Assembly (NCBI RefSeq): GCF_016756615.1
Contig: NZ_AP023262.1
Location: 1,486,501-1,550,500, forward strand
Reading direction: 5' to 3'
Length of the DNA stretch: 64,000 bases
DNA from: Mesorhizobium sp. L-8-3
Lineage (GTDB): Bacteria; Pseudomonadota; Alphaproteobacteria; Rhizobiales; Rhizobiaceae
The position numbers and the translations under genes were made by a program. Shown piece by piece: positions 42,597 through 51,480 of the stretch. The notes below the pieces were generated by a model. The model was not told the DNA's origin, ran no database searches, and worked only from the letters and a program-made list of their open reading frames with translations. The number at the start of each line of letters is the position of its first letter. Within the stretch, counting starts at the first letter, position 1.

Positions 42597-43604
42597 ATGG
42601 GGCGTAGATATCCAGGTGACGCGAGAGTGGCCAGTTTAGAAGTGACGAGCGCCGACGGGTACGGTCTGGCTACAGTTGCGGATAATGGCATGGTCCTCGA
42701 CACCTGGTTCCCGAAACCCCGACTTGGCAAGCCATCTGGTCCATCGACGTCACTCGTTTTGACGGCTGAACAGGCCAACGTCGCGTTCGGCTCGAGTGCG
42801 GCGGGTTGTTTTCTTTCCGATCCGCGCCGTGCGGTCTCTGTGATCCCGGTCAAGACTGTCATTGAGGATTTGGCTCAACCTCCACGTGATCCCCATGATG
42901 TCTATCTGCGCCTTCATCTGCTAAGTCATCGTCTGATCCGGCCCCATGGAGCCAATCTGGAGGGGATATTTGGCTTGCTGGCAAATGTTGCATGGACATC
43001 CTTTGGACCATGCCTGCCTGAGCAAATTGAAGAACTGCGCTGGGCAACTCGCTCATCCTCCGCCACTTTGGAGGTGCGTAGTATCGACAAATTGCCACGC
43101 ATGACTGACTACGTCGTGCCGGAGGGCGTCCGGATCGCCGATGCGAGCCGTGTTCGACTAGGTGCCTATCTGGGGCGAGGAACAACTGTACTTCATGAGG
43201 GTTTCTGCAACTTCAATGCTGGAACTCTCGGTTCTTCAATGGTGGAGGGACGGATCAGCGCGGGCGTTGTAGTCGGCGATGGCACGGATATCGGCGGCGG
43301 GGCGTCGATCATGGGCACACTTTCCGGTGGCGGCAAGCAGGTCGTGTCTATTGGGAAGCGCTGCTTGCTCGGAGCCAATTCCGGCACAGGTATCGCGCTT
43401 GGTGACGACTGCGTGGTTGAGGCCGGTTGCTACGTGACGGCAGGCACTCTCGTTCGGCAGGTTTCGGGGGAAGTCGTAAAAGCCGTCGCGCTATCCGGTA
43501 AGCCAAACATTCTCTTCCGGCGCCATTCCCAGAGCGGCGCAGTAGAGGCGATTCCACGCAACAGGTCCTGGGGAAGTCTAAACCCCGCGCTACATGCCAG
43601 CTAG
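42597..43604 (+). CDS. dapD: Tetrahydrodipicolinate N-succinyltransferase, long (Pseudomonas/actinobacterial) DapD type
   Basis: A 335-residue left-handed beta-helix acyltransferase. The N-terminal and middle domains (YGLATVADNGMVLDTWFPKP, then the LRWATRSS region) and the helix core (HEGFCNFNAGTLGSSMVEGR, GGGASIMGTLSGGGKQVVSI, CLLGANSGTGIALGDDCVVEAG) match the long DapD found in Mycobacterium and Pseudomonas, not the roughly 280-residue enzyme usual in alphaproteobacteria. It adds succinyl from succinyl-CoA to tetrahydrodipicolinate or a similar amino acid. Third-position GC looks lower than in the neighbours, suggesting transfer. Its role beside an aminotransferase and a deacylase is discussed in the findings. 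Confidence 0.82.
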   Translation: MGRRYPGDARVASLEVTSADGYGLATVADNGMVLDTWFPKPRLGKPSGPSTSLVLTAEQANVAFGSSAAGCFLSDPRRAVSVIPVKTVIEDLAQPPRDPHDVYLRLHLLSHRLIRPHGANLEGIFGLLANVAWTSFGPCLPEQIEELRWATRSSSATLEVRSIDKLPRMTDYVVPEGVRIADASRVRLGAYLGRGTTVLHEGFCNFNAGTLGSSMVEGRISAGVVVGDGTDIGGGASIMGTLSGGGKQVVSIGKRCLLGANSGTGIALGDDCVVEAGCYVTAGTLVRQVSGEVVKAVALSGKPNILFRRHSQSGAVEAIPRNRSWGSLNPALHAS

Positions 43605-43643
43605 CTCAGCCGAGGCCTACCGAAGCTATCGCATCAAGAGCGA

Positions 43644-44132
43644 TCAGCCGCTTCCTCTTTGGTCGAATATGGCGTCGAGCGGAAGGTGAGACTTCACGAT
43701 GGGCGACTTCAGAACGACAAAGCTGAAGTACTTGTCGATCCCGATATCCATTTCGAGCAAGCGTTCCATGATTGTCTGATACTCGGTTATTCCCGCCGTG
43801 ATGAACTTGACGAGATAATCGTAGCCGCCGGAGACCAGATGGCATTCGATGACGGAATCGATCTTCTCGACCGTCGTGAGAAACCGCGCGAAGTCGTTCT
43901 GGCGATGGTTCCTGAGCGTGATCTCGGTGAAAACTGTCAGGGTTTGCCCAAGCTTCGAGACATCGATCTGGGCGGAGTAGCCAGTGATGAAGCCTTCGGC
44001 CTGAAGCTTCTTGACCCGCATCAGACAAGGGCTTGGTGATAGATGCACCAGGTCGGCGAGTTCTACGTTGGATATGCGACCGTTCTTCTGCAATTCCGCC
44101 AGGATCTTAATATCGATATTGTCGAGCTTCAT
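43644..44132 (-). CDS. Lrp/AsnC-family transcriptional regulator
   Basis: A 162-residue Lrp/AsnC regulator: the helix-turn-helix is in residues 1-50 (KLDNIDIKILAELQKNGRIS then ELADLVHLSPSPCLMRVKKL), and the RAM ligand-binding domain follows (IECHLVSGGYDYLVKFITAG). It probably senses an amino acid and controls the adjacent amino-acid genes. ATG 44132 gives the canonical N-terminus. It is the last gene of a leftward unit, 8 bases after the tartrate-dehydrogenase-like gene, and is convergent with dapD. Confidence 0.9.
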   Translation of the reverse strand: MKLDNIDIKILAELQKNGRISNVELADLVHLSPSPCLMRVKKLQAEGFITGYSAQIDVSKLGQTLTVFTEITLRNHRQNDFARFLTTVEKIDSVIECHLVSGGYDYLVKFITAGITEYQTIMERLLEMDIGIDKYFSFVVLKSPIVKSHLPLDAIFDQRGSG

Positions 44133-44140
44133 CGGAGACC

Positions 44141-45214
44141 TCAAACGTTCGAGCCGTGGATCGCCCGGCACACAGCATCGGTCACCTCCTGCGTGGTGGC
44201 ATCGCCGCCCACGTCCGGCGTCAGCACTCCTTCGGCCGTCACGGCTTCCACGGCCCGCATCAATCGGGCGGCTGCTTCATCCTCGCCCAGGTGCTCTAGC
44301 ATCTGGGCGGCGGTCCAGAATGTGGCGATAGGATTGGCAATCGCAGTGCCGGCAATATCGAATGCAGAGCCATGGATGGGCTCGAACATCGAGGGATAAC
44401 GCCGCTCGGGATCAATATTGGCTGTCGGCGCCACGCCGAGGCTGCCCGCAAGGGCGCCGGCAAGGTCGGACAGAATATCCGCGTGGAGATTGGTAGCGAC
44501 GATAGTATCGAGGCTCTGCGGCTTAAGTGCCATGCGCACTGTCATAGCATCAACCAACATCTTGTCCCACGCGACATCGGGGAACTCCCGCGCCACCTCG
44601 GCGGCGATTTCGTCCCACATTACCATGCCGTGTCGTTGGGCGTTCGATTTGGTGACGACGGTCAAGAGCTTTCGCGGCCGCAACTGGGCGAGCCGGAACG
44701 CGTAGCGCATGATGCGCGTGACACCGGCGCGGGTGAAGATTGCGACCTCGGTCCCGACCTCCTCAGGTAGGCCCCGGTGAGCTCGCCCGCCGTGGCCGGA
44801 GTATTCCCCCTCGGAATTCTCGCGTACGATCACCCAATCCAGATCGCCGGGGCCGACGCCGGCGAGCGGCGAGGAAATCCCAGGCAGGATCCTGGTCGGC
44901 CGCACATTCGCGTATTGGTCGAAGCCCTGGCAGATCGGCAGCCTCAAACCCCAGAGCGTGATGTCGTCGGGCACATCCGGAGCGCCGACGGCGCCGAAGA
45001 AAATCGCATCAAAACTTTTCAGTTGCGCCACCCCGTCTTCGGGCATCATGCGGCCGCGGGTCTTGTAGTAGTCCGAGCCCCAGTCGAAGTGCTCGACGCG
45101 AAGCTTGAAGTCGCCGCAGCGTTGCTCGAGTGCCTCGAGTACCTGGAGGCCGGCAGCTATGACTTCCGTGCCGATCCCATCGGCTGGGATGGCGGCTATG
45201 TTGTATTCGCGCAT
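44141..45214 (-). CDS. Tartrate/D-malate dehydrogenase-like beta-decarboxylating dehydrogenase
   Basis: A 357-residue member of the isocitrate/isopropylmalate dehydrogenase family, closest to TtuC/DmlA. It shows IAAIPADGIGTEV, QYANVRPTRILPG, the signature RENSEGEYSGHGGRAH, TKSNAQRHGMVMWDE and FEPIHGSAFDIAG. It should act on tartrate, D-malate or a related 2-hydroxy acid with NAD. It is the second such gene in the region. The start overlaps the EamA gene by 19 bases, showing an operon with the transporter and the Lrp regulator. Confidence 0.87.
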   Translation of the reverse strand: MREYNIAAIPADGIGTEVIAAGLQVLEALEQRCGDFKLRVEHFDWGSDYYKTRGRMMPEDGVAQLKSFDAIFFGAVGAPDVPDDITLWGLRLPICQGFDQYANVRPTRILPGISSPLAGVGPGDLDWVIVRENSEGEYSGHGGRAHRGLPEEVGTEVAIFTRAGVTRIMRYAFRLAQLRPRKLLTVVTKSNAQRHGMVMWDEIAAEVAREFPDVAWDKMLVDAMTVRMALKPQSLDTIVATNLHADILSDLAGALAGSLGVAPTANIDPERRYPSMFEPIHGSAFDIAGTAIANPIATFWTAAQMLEHLGEDEAAARLMRAVEAVTAEGVLTPDVGGDATTQEVTDAVCRAIHGSNV

Positions 45215-46176
45215 AAAGACGACTCCGTGGTCTCTGAAGTAGGCACGCTACGTGAGGGCGATCCGCGACGGAGAAGAATCACCATCGCTGTCACGAGGAA
45301 GGCGGCGCCGATTATCGCGGCAAAACTCAGCGTTTCGCCAAAGATCGCAACGGCGAGCGTAGTCGCTGCCAGAGGCTCGACAAGGGCAAGAACACTAGCG
45401 GACGTCGCCGGCGTGCTGCGTATTCCTCGAAAATAGAACAGGTAGGCGAGGGCAGTCGGCACGAACCCGATATAGAGGAGGATAGCCCATCCCGATGCCG
45501 ACCAAGCGAAGGCATCGGCGCCGGAAGCGAATGCAAATGGCGCAACGATGATGGCGCCGCTTCCGAACCCCACGACAATGATTTTGCCCGGATCGTGTTT
45601 CGCCAGACTCCGGCTGACCAGGACGAATGCGGCATAGGCCAAGGCCGCGATGGCCGCGTAGAGCATGCCGGTCATGTTGCCTTCGTCGGAAGGCAAACCG
45701 ACAAGCAGACCTGCTCCGATCAAACCGAGGCTTAGTGCCACTCCAAGGCGACGGGTGACAGTCTCGCCGAGAAGAGATACTGCCCCCAGGCCGACCAGTA
45801 GCGGACCCGAGCAAATCGTGATCAGGGCTGCCAGAGCAGCACCGATTTCAGGTACTGCGGCGAAGAAGAACACTTGGTAGACCGCTATCGAGCCTCCAAG
45901 AGCAAGGACGAGGAGAAGATCACGGCCGGGAAAATGGAAAGTCGCTACACCGAGCCTCAACCAGCACCAGACCACCAGAGGAGGAACGGCCAAGGCGAGG
46001 CGGAGGAACCCGACAACGAGTGGCGGAACATCGTCGATGCCGTAGAGCATCTTGGACGCGATGCCAGCCGTCCCCCAAAGCATCGCTGCCAACGCAACAA
46101 GACTTGGCCCGACCTTGCGGCCGGCTTGGGAAGCTCCTCTATTTGCAATCTCGTCACCCGATAATGACGACAACAT
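45196..46176 (-). CDS. EamA-family (DMT) transporter
   Basis: A 326-residue inner-membrane protein with about ten helices arranged as two EamA repeats (first VALAAMLWGTAGIASKMLYG, second LYAAIAALAYAAFVLVSRSL). The second repeat ends with the conserved LVEPLAATTLAVAIFGETL. DMT proteins of this kind export amino acids or other small metabolites. ATG 46176 is chosen because it gives the normal short cytoplasmic lead. It sits between the oxidase and dehydrogenase genes of one leftward operon, which suggests export of a pathway intermediate or toxic analogue. Confidence 0.87.
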   Translation of the reverse strand: MLSSLSGDEIANRGASQAGRKVGPSLVALAAMLWGTAGIASKMLYGIDDVPPLVVGFLRLALAVPPLVVWCWLRLGVATFHFPGRDLLLVLALGGSIAVYQVFFFAAVPEIGAALAALITICSGPLLVGLGAVSLLGETVTRRLGVALSLGLIGAGLLVGLPSDEGNMTGMLYAAIAALAYAAFVLVSRSLAKHDPGKIIVVGFGSGAIIVAPFAFASGADAFAWSASGWAILLYIGFVPTALAYLFYFRGIRSTPATSASVLALVEPLAATTLAVAIFGETLSFAAIIGAAFLVTAMVILLRRGSPSRSVPTSETTESSLCANTT

Positions 46177-46237
46177 TATTCTCCCGCGTTGGCGCCAATC
46201 ACCATCAGTTGCGCGCCGTGGCACCAACTCACTCTTG

Positions 46238-47590
46238 TCAAAATTCGGCGACCTTGCCCCATGCAGCGGTCTTCAGGCGCTCTGGCCGGTACGGACGCGG
46301 ATCGACGATCGGTTCGCAGCCTGTGATGATGTCGGCAATCAAGTGCCCGGCGCCTGGACCGATCCCGAAGCCATGACCGCTGAAGCCGGCGGCCAATATG
46401 AAGCCTGGAACGCCTTCGACCTCACCGATGACCGGGATGCCGTCGGGCGTGCTGTCGATGTAGCCGGCCCATGCATCGGCGATGGTAACGCGTCGAAACT
46501 CGGGGATCAGCTCGCAGGCGCGCCGATAGGTGAGATTGATCTGACGCAAGTCCGGCCGCGGATCGAGTATCCGGGTCCGTTCCATGGGTGTCACCTGTTC
46601 AGGCCCCCACTGGGCAAGCGTTTCATGACCCTGCCGCCAGCCCTCAAGGCCGCCGGGTTTCAAACTGCGCCAGCGGCGGGCAAACATGGGCACGAATTCT
46701 TGTGAAAACCGCAACTGTTGCGGTGTCGGGTCGACGCGCGCCCGCCCGCTGATCGCCAGCGTGTATCCGCCGTTGCCGCGGCGCGTAAACGCGATCCCGG
46801 AGGTATAGAGGGCGGCGGGCAAACACTCCACTCCGGGTGCGGTTGCCAGTATCGAAGAGCGCACGGAAGCTTGCGGGAAGCGAATGCCGAGCTGGTGGCA
46901 GAAGGAGGAAGCCCATGCGCCGCCGGCCATGACGACGGCCTTGGTGCGGATTGTCCCCGCTTCAGTCACCACACCGCTGACCCGGCCTGCACTAAGCTCA
47001 ATGGTCCGCGCGGCGCATTGCTGGTGCACGCTGCCGCCGGCGGCCATGATTCCGCGTGCGGCGACGGGCACTGCCCGCGAAGTGTCGGCGGTTCCGTCGG
47101 TAGGCGAGAGCACTCCGCCTTTCCACGGGCGCCCGGTCGCCTTGCCCCGTTCGGTCGCTTCCTCCGCAGTTAACATGTGCGTGGTGACGCCGACCGTCTT
47201 CGCGAAGTCGCGCCACTTCGCCCAGCCGGCCAGCTCGCTCTCATCCTGCGAGAGATAAAAGAGTCCGCAGCGGCGAAAACCCGTGTCCTCACCTGTCTCC
47301 TGCGCCACCTTCTCCCAGAGATCGAGGCTCTTCGTCGCCATGGATAGTTCGCGCGCGTCGCGGTTTTGCTGGCGGCACCAACCCCAATTGCGGCTGGACT
47401 GCTCGGCGGCCACGCGTCCCTTCTCCAGCAGGGCTACGCTGACGCCGCGGCGCGCGAGATAATACGCCGTAAACACGCCCACCACGCCGCCGCCGATGAC
47501 GACGACGTCTGCCTCGCGAGGCAGGGATGGGCTGGACTCGATGTGCATGAGCGGCGCGGGCATGGACTGAGCTCCGGTATTTTGAACCAT
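46238..47590 (-). CDS. FAD-dependent D-amino-acid/glycine oxidase family protein (DadA-like)
   Basis: A 450-residue FAD oxidoreductase of the DAO superfamily. The dinucleotide fold is at residues 28-45 (ADVVVIGGGVVGVFTAYYLA), SSRNWGWCRQQNRD fits the FAD-contact loop of the DadA branch, and the C-terminus carries DSTPDGIPVIGEVEGVPGFI and AAGFSGHGFGIGPGAGHLIA. It oxidises a primary or secondary amino acid to an imino or oxo acid, probably passing electrons to the respiratory chain. It begins a leftward operon with EamA, the TtuC-like enzyme and Lrp. Its promoter region is duplicated at 50844-50995. Confidence 0.87.
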   Translation of the reverse strand: MVQNTGAQSMPAPLMHIESSPSLPREADVVVIGGGVVGVFTAYYLARRGVSVALLEKGRVAAEQSSRNWGWCRQQNRDARELSMATKSLDLWEKVAQETGEDTGFRRCGLFYLSQDESELAGWAKWRDFAKTVGVTTHMLTAEEATERGKATGRPWKGGVLSPTDGTADTSRAVPVAARGIMAAGGSVHQQCAARTIELSAGRVSGVVTEAGTIRTKAVVMAGGAWASSFCHQLGIRFPQASVRSSILATAPGVECLPAALYTSGIAFTRRGNGGYTLAISGRARVDPTPQQLRFSQEFVPMFARRWRSLKPGGLEGWRQGHETLAQWGPEQVTPMERTRILDPRPDLRQINLTYRRACELIPEFRRVTIADAWAGYIDSTPDGIPVIGEVEGVPGFILAAGFSGHGFGIGPGAGHLIADIITGCEPIVDPRPYRPERLKTAAWGKVAEF

Positions 47591-47690
47591 CCTAGTCTGC
47601 TACCCCCAGAAGCAGGCTGCGGAGTTTGTGCTTGGACAGAATATCCTGCCGTTGGACGCCTATAGGACGGGCAATTGTTGCGCGAAAAGC
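47469..47690. repeat. Left copy of a diverged direct repeat flanking the iron ABC operon
   Basis: This block spans the 5' end and upstream region of the DadA-like oxidase gene. It matches 50844-50995 in the same orientation, over about 150 aligned bases at roughly 80-85% identity by eye, with about 70 bases missing from the right copy. The best-conserved part is TATAGGACGGGCA followed by TTGTTGCGCGAAA, which may be a promoter or operator kept in both copies. The three-gene iron-type importer lies between the two copies. Confidence 0.7.
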
Positions 47691-47838
47691 CCGGCCATTA
47701 CCCCCAGCCAGGCGGCGGCTGCGGGACCGCCCACACGCCTCTCGATGAGAGAAAGTTGTTGACTGAGACTCTCTTGAAGTCCCTCCGGTGCTCGGCTAGG
47801 GAAACCTGACTTTCTTACTCTACAAATGGAAGCCTCCC

Positions 47839-48873
47839 ATGTTGACCAGAACCGCCTTCGCCGCGACCGGCGTTGCCGCCGTCCTCTCTTGCTCGGCCGC
47901 ACTGGCTGAGGCGACGACCTACCCCCTGACGATCGAGAACTGCGGCCAGCACGTCACTTTCACCAAGGCGCCCGAACGCGCAGTTGCGCTTGGCCACAAC
48001 AGCGCCGAGATCCTGTTCATGTTGGGGCTGGAGGACAAGATGGTCGGGACCGCCTTCTGGCCGAACCGGGTTCTTCCGGGATTCGAGCCGGCCTACGACA
48101 AGGTCGAGGTCCTGACGGTCGAGTTTCCCACGCTGGAAGCGATTCTGGCGAAGAAGCCCGACTTCATCCCGGCAATGCTGGTGACGCTGTTGGGCCCGGA
48201 CAGCAAGATCGCCAAGCGCGAGGATTTCGAAAAGCTGGGGATCCCGACCTATCTGTCGCCGACCGCGTGCTCCGTTGTGACCGATACCGAAAATGCCAAT
48301 AACAGCAAGTCGACCAGCGTCTATGGCCTGCGCAAGCAGTTGTGGAACCTGGACCTGCTCTACCAGGAGATCGAGGATCTCGCGAAGATCTACGACGTGC
48401 AGGATCGTGGGCAGGCGCGGATCGCGGATTTCAAGAAGCGCGAGGCCAAACTGCGCGCGGAGTTCGCCAAGAACGAGGACCTGACCTTCCTGTTCTGGTT
48501 CTCTTCGCCATCGCCGTCTGACGACGCCTATCTGACCGGTGGCAATGGCCCCTCGGCCTACATTGCCGATCTCCTTGGCGGCTCGAACGCCTTGAAAACC
48601 GAGGCGGAGTGGCCGGCGCTGGGATGGGAAGGCATCATGGCCACCAATCCCACGGTGATCGTCGCCGCGCAGGTGGATCGCAAGCGTTGGGGTCTGGACG
48701 AGTCGGCAAACAAGATCGCTTTCCTCACCACCGATCCAGCCGTCAGCCAGATGGAAGCGGTCAAGGCAGGCCGGATCGCCATGATCACCGGGGCCGCGAT
48801 GAACCCCTCGGTCCACACGCTTTATGGCGCTGAGCTGTTGGCCGAACAGATCAAGGCGTTTGATCTGAAGTGA
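47839..48873 (+). CDS. ABC transporter substrate-binding protein (iron/siderophore type)
   Basis: A 344-residue periplasmic binding protein of the FecB/TroA-like type. A signal peptide (AATGVAAVLSCSAALA) is followed by TYPLTIENCGQHVTFTKAPE and VALGHNSAEILFMLGLEDKM, the standard opening of siderophore-binding proteins, and a second lobe from LTGGNGPSAYIADLLGG. GGAAGCC lies before the ATG. A permease and an ATPase follow with four-base overlaps. This is the second iron-type importer of the window and, unlike the first, is intact. Confidence 0.87.
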   Translation: MLTRTAFAATGVAAVLSCSAALAEATTYPLTIENCGQHVTFTKAPERAVALGHNSAEILFMLGLEDKMVGTAFWPNRVLPGFEPAYDKVEVLTVEFPTLEAILAKKPDFIPAMLVTLLGPDSKIAKREDFEKLGIPTYLSPTACSVVTDTENANNSKSTSVYGLRKQLWNLDLLYQEIEDLAKIYDVQDRGQARIADFKKREAKLRAEFAKNEDLTFLFWFSSPSPSDDAYLTGGNGPSAYIADLLGGSNALKTEAEWPALGWEGIMATNPTVIVAAQVDRKRWGLDESANKIAFLTTDPAVSQMEAVKAGRIAMITGAAMNPSVHTLYGAELLAEQIKAFDLK

Positions 48874-49910
48874 CTATCGCGGACGAAAATAAGGCCGGGG
48901 CAGGCTGGCTCGCCCTGGTCCTCGGCCTTGCCCTGATCGTACTCGCCTTCGCTGTCGCCCTCGCGGCGGCCATCGGCGATTATCGGATCGGTCTTGGGAC
49001 GGTGTTCCTGGCCGTGACCAACGGGTTGGGGCTGACGGCTGCGGATATTCCACCCATCGAGCAGAGCGTCGTCTGGGACCTGCGGCTGAGCCGCGCCCTT
49101 GTCGCGGCGCTGGCTGGGGCGGGACTGGCCATCAGCGGCGCGATCCTCCAGGCTCTGTTGCGCAATGCGCTGGCCGAGCCTTTTGTTCTGGGCATCTCCG
49201 CCGGGGCCTCGACCGGGGCAGTGGCGGTGATCGTGCTGGGCATCGGGGCGGGCAGCCTGTCGCTGTCGATGGGCGCCTTTGCGGGAGCCTTCGGGGCCTT
49301 TGCCCTCGTGGCGATCCTGTCGAACGGGGCGACGAGCGGACCCAACCACACGATCCTGGCCGGTGTCGCCGCCTCGCAGCTGTTCAACGCGATCACCTCC
49401 TACATCGTCACCACATCGGGCAACGCCCAGCAGGCACGGGACGTGATGTTCTGGCTGCTGGGCAGCTTCGGTGGCGTGCGCTGGCCGGACTTCCAGCTTC
49501 TGATCGTGGTTGTGTTCGTCGGACTTGCGATCTGCCTCCTGATGGCGCGGTCGCTCGATGCCTTCACCTTTGGCGACGAGGATGCCGCCGCCCTCGGCGT
49601 GCCCGTCGCGCGGGTCCGGCTGATCCTGTTCGGCGTCACCGCGATGGTAACCGCCACCATCGTCAGCATGGTGGGCACGATCGGCTTTGTCGGCCTCGTG
49701 GTGCCCCATGCCACCCGCTACATCGTCGGACCGATGCACCTGCGGCTACTGCCTGCCTGCGCGGCGGTGGGGGCAGTGTTCATGGTGCTGGCCGATATAG
49801 CCTCGCGCGTGGTGGCCGAACAGCAGACGATCCCCATCGGCGTGGTGACCGCGCTTGTGGGCGTGCCCTTCTTCGCCATAATCCTGTATCGCGCAAGGCC
49901 GCAGCCATGA
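48870..49910 (+). CDS. FecCD-family ABC permease
   Basis: A 346-residue permease with about ten membrane helices. FecCD markers are RLSRALVAALAGAGLAISGA, the LRNALAEPFVLGISAGAS loop, and TIGFVGLVVPHATRYIVGP. It forms the homodimeric channel for iron-siderophore or a related chelate. GTG 48870 overlaps the binding-protein stop by four bases, and the stop overlaps the ATPase start, so the three genes are one unit. Confidence 0.9.
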   Translation: MTIADENKAGAGWLALVLGLALIVLAFAVALAAAIGDYRIGLGTVFLAVTNGLGLTAADIPPIEQSVVWDLRLSRALVAALAGAGLAISGAILQALLRNALAEPFVLGISAGASTGAVAVIVLGIGAGSLSLSMGAFAGAFGAFALVAILSNGATSGPNHTILAGVAASQLFNAITSYIVTTSGNAQQARDVMFWLLGSFGGVRWPDFQLLIVVVFVGLAICLLMARSLDAFTFGDEDAAALGVPVARVRLILFGVTAMVTATIVSMVGTIGFVGLVVPHATRYIVGPMHLRLLPACAAVGAVFMVLADIASRVVAEQQTIPIGVVTALVGVPFFAIILYRARPQP

Positions 49911-50671
49911 CCGTGATCGCGCAGAATCTCGTCTGGGGCGTGCGGCGCAAGACCATCGTGGCCAATGTGTCGCTGGCCTTGGCCGAAGGCGAGACGCTGG
50001 GCCTGATCGGTCCGAACGGCTCGGGAAAGTCCTCGCTTCTACGGCTACTCGCCGGGCTGAAGGCGCCGCAATCGGGCCGGGTAGAAATCCTCGGGCGGGA
50101 CATCGCCCATGTGCCGCGCCGCGCCCTCGCCAGGCAGGTCGCCTTCGTCCAGCAGAACGCCGCAACCGATACGAACCTTTCCGTTCGCGAGGTCGTGCGG
50201 CTGGGCCGAACACCGCATCGCAGCGCGCTGTCGGGGTGGTCCGCGGCGGATGAGGCAGCAGTGTCCGCCGCATTGGCCCGCGTCGACATGGTCGACCGGC
50301 GCGCGCAGGCCTGGCAGACCCTGTCAGGCGGCGAACGTCAGCGCGTCCATATCGCGCGCGCCCTCGCACAATCGCCCAGCGTCATGTTTCTCGACGAGCC
50401 GACAAACCACCTCGACATTCACCACCAGATCGAAATCCTGCGCATGGTTCGGAATATCGGCCTGACCAGCATTGTCGCGCTCCACGACCTTAACCTTGCC
50501 GCCATGTTTTGCGACCGGATTGTCGTGTTGCATACCGGAGCCGTTGTCGCCAGCGGACTACCCCAGGCGGTGCTGACCGAAACCCTTCTGCGCGACATCT
50601 TCCGGGTAGAAGCAGAAATCTGCACCTATACGCAATCTGGCCGGCCGCATATCCGCTTCAAAGCCGGTTGA
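49907..50671 (+). CDS. ABC transporter ATP-binding protein (FecE-type)
   Basis: A 254-residue ATPase. Walker A is GPNGSGKSSLLRL near residue 34, the Q-loop is VAFVQQNAA, the signature LSGGERQRVHIARAL near 140, Walker B VMFLDEPTNHLDI near 161, and the H-loop ALHDLNLAAMF. It drives the permease and binding protein encoded upstream. After its stop come 942 bases without a gene, beginning with a relic of a duplicated promoter block. Confidence 0.92.
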   Translation: MTVIAQNLVWGVRRKTIVANVSLALAEGETLGLIGPNGSGKSSLLRLLAGLKAPQSGRVEILGRDIAHVPRRALARQVAFVQQNAATDTNLSVREVVRLGRTPHRSALSGWSAADEAAVSAALARVDMVDRRAQAWQTLSGGERQRVHIARALAQSPSVMFLDEPTNHLDIHHQIEILRMVRNIGLTSIVALHDLNLAAMFCDRIVVLHTGAVVASGLPQAVLTETLLRDIFRVEAEICTYTQSGRPHIRFKAG

Positions 50672-50843
50672 CGGGTGGCGGCGCTTTTCGCGGGGCAACA
50701 AGACGGTCCCCCCTTTTTGGCCACGTCGCCCGTAGCCTTGAAGGGAGCCTGTCGGACTGTTTCATGCTGCAACCGCTAAACCTGCATCGCGGTCACCGCA
50801 CAATCAGTACCAGATAGGTAGCACTGCAACCGCATTGCCGTGC

Positions 50844-50995
50844 GTGAAGACACCGACCACGCCTCCGCCGATGACGACGCCTCTGCCTCCCGAGACAGGG
50901 TTGGTACCCCCAGCTGCGAGCTGCGAAGTTTGTGCCTGGACAGAACATCCTGCCGTTAGCCATCTATAGGACGGGCATTTGTTGCGCGAAAAAGC
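50844..50995 (-). pseudogene. Relic of the 5' end and promoter of a DadA-like oxidase gene (right repeat copy)
   Basis: Leftward translation still gives VVIGGGVVGVFT, the FAD-fold start of the oxidase at 46238-47590, but the frame then ends in unrelated sequence. About 70 bases that include the start region are missing compared with the left copy. The upstream element TATAGGACGGGCATTTGTTG is well preserved. It is the other end of the direct repeat around the iron ABC operon. Confidence 0.65.
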
Positions 50996-51463
50996 TCCCA
51001 CTCACCCGCCCAAGCAGGAGTACACTTCGTGCTGTCGCGTCATCTGCATGACTTTTTCGGAGCGTGGCTCGTAGCTGTCGGCCTCTGTCCGATTATCCCT
51101 GGCCGACATTGCGATGGGGCGCGCTGATACCAACCGCTCGATGGCGTTGCCATGCAGGCAGCGCGTGCTAACCGGATGAATGACATGGCGGTCTGATCCC
51201 GGGCTTCCGCGCTGGAAACAGGTGCAGAGTGAAATGCCGATCTGGCAGTTTTTTTTAGAAGTTCCTGCCGCGCAAGGGCCATTTTTCAGCGACTCTGCGG
51301 AACCAGAACAGTCAGACTGGCTGAAAGAACGGAGCAACCCTTCCTGACGGCGGGGTAAGCTCCAGAGGACTTCCGATAGGCGGGCTTTGTCCCTCGGAGA
51401 GTTCTCCAAGAAATGGGAACAGTGTCCGCTCTGCGGGCTGAAACTCGGCAAGGGAGCCGCCAG

Positions 51464-51480
51464 GATGAATAGGATTCATC
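51464..51480. promoter_or_regulatory. Inverted repeat upstream of the nine-gene peptide-ABC/threonine operon
   Basis: GATGAAT-AGG-ATTCATC has perfect 7-bp arms and a 3-base spacer, 134 bases before the first gene of the operon. It is an operator candidate for whatever regulator senses the imported substrate. No regulator gene is adjacent. Confidence 0.4.

Noticed and set aside
50804..51001. Leftward 65-codon frame as a small oxidase-like gene
   Set aside because: It is the degenerate copy of the 5' end of the oxidase gene at 46238-47590, with the rest of the enzyme missing.
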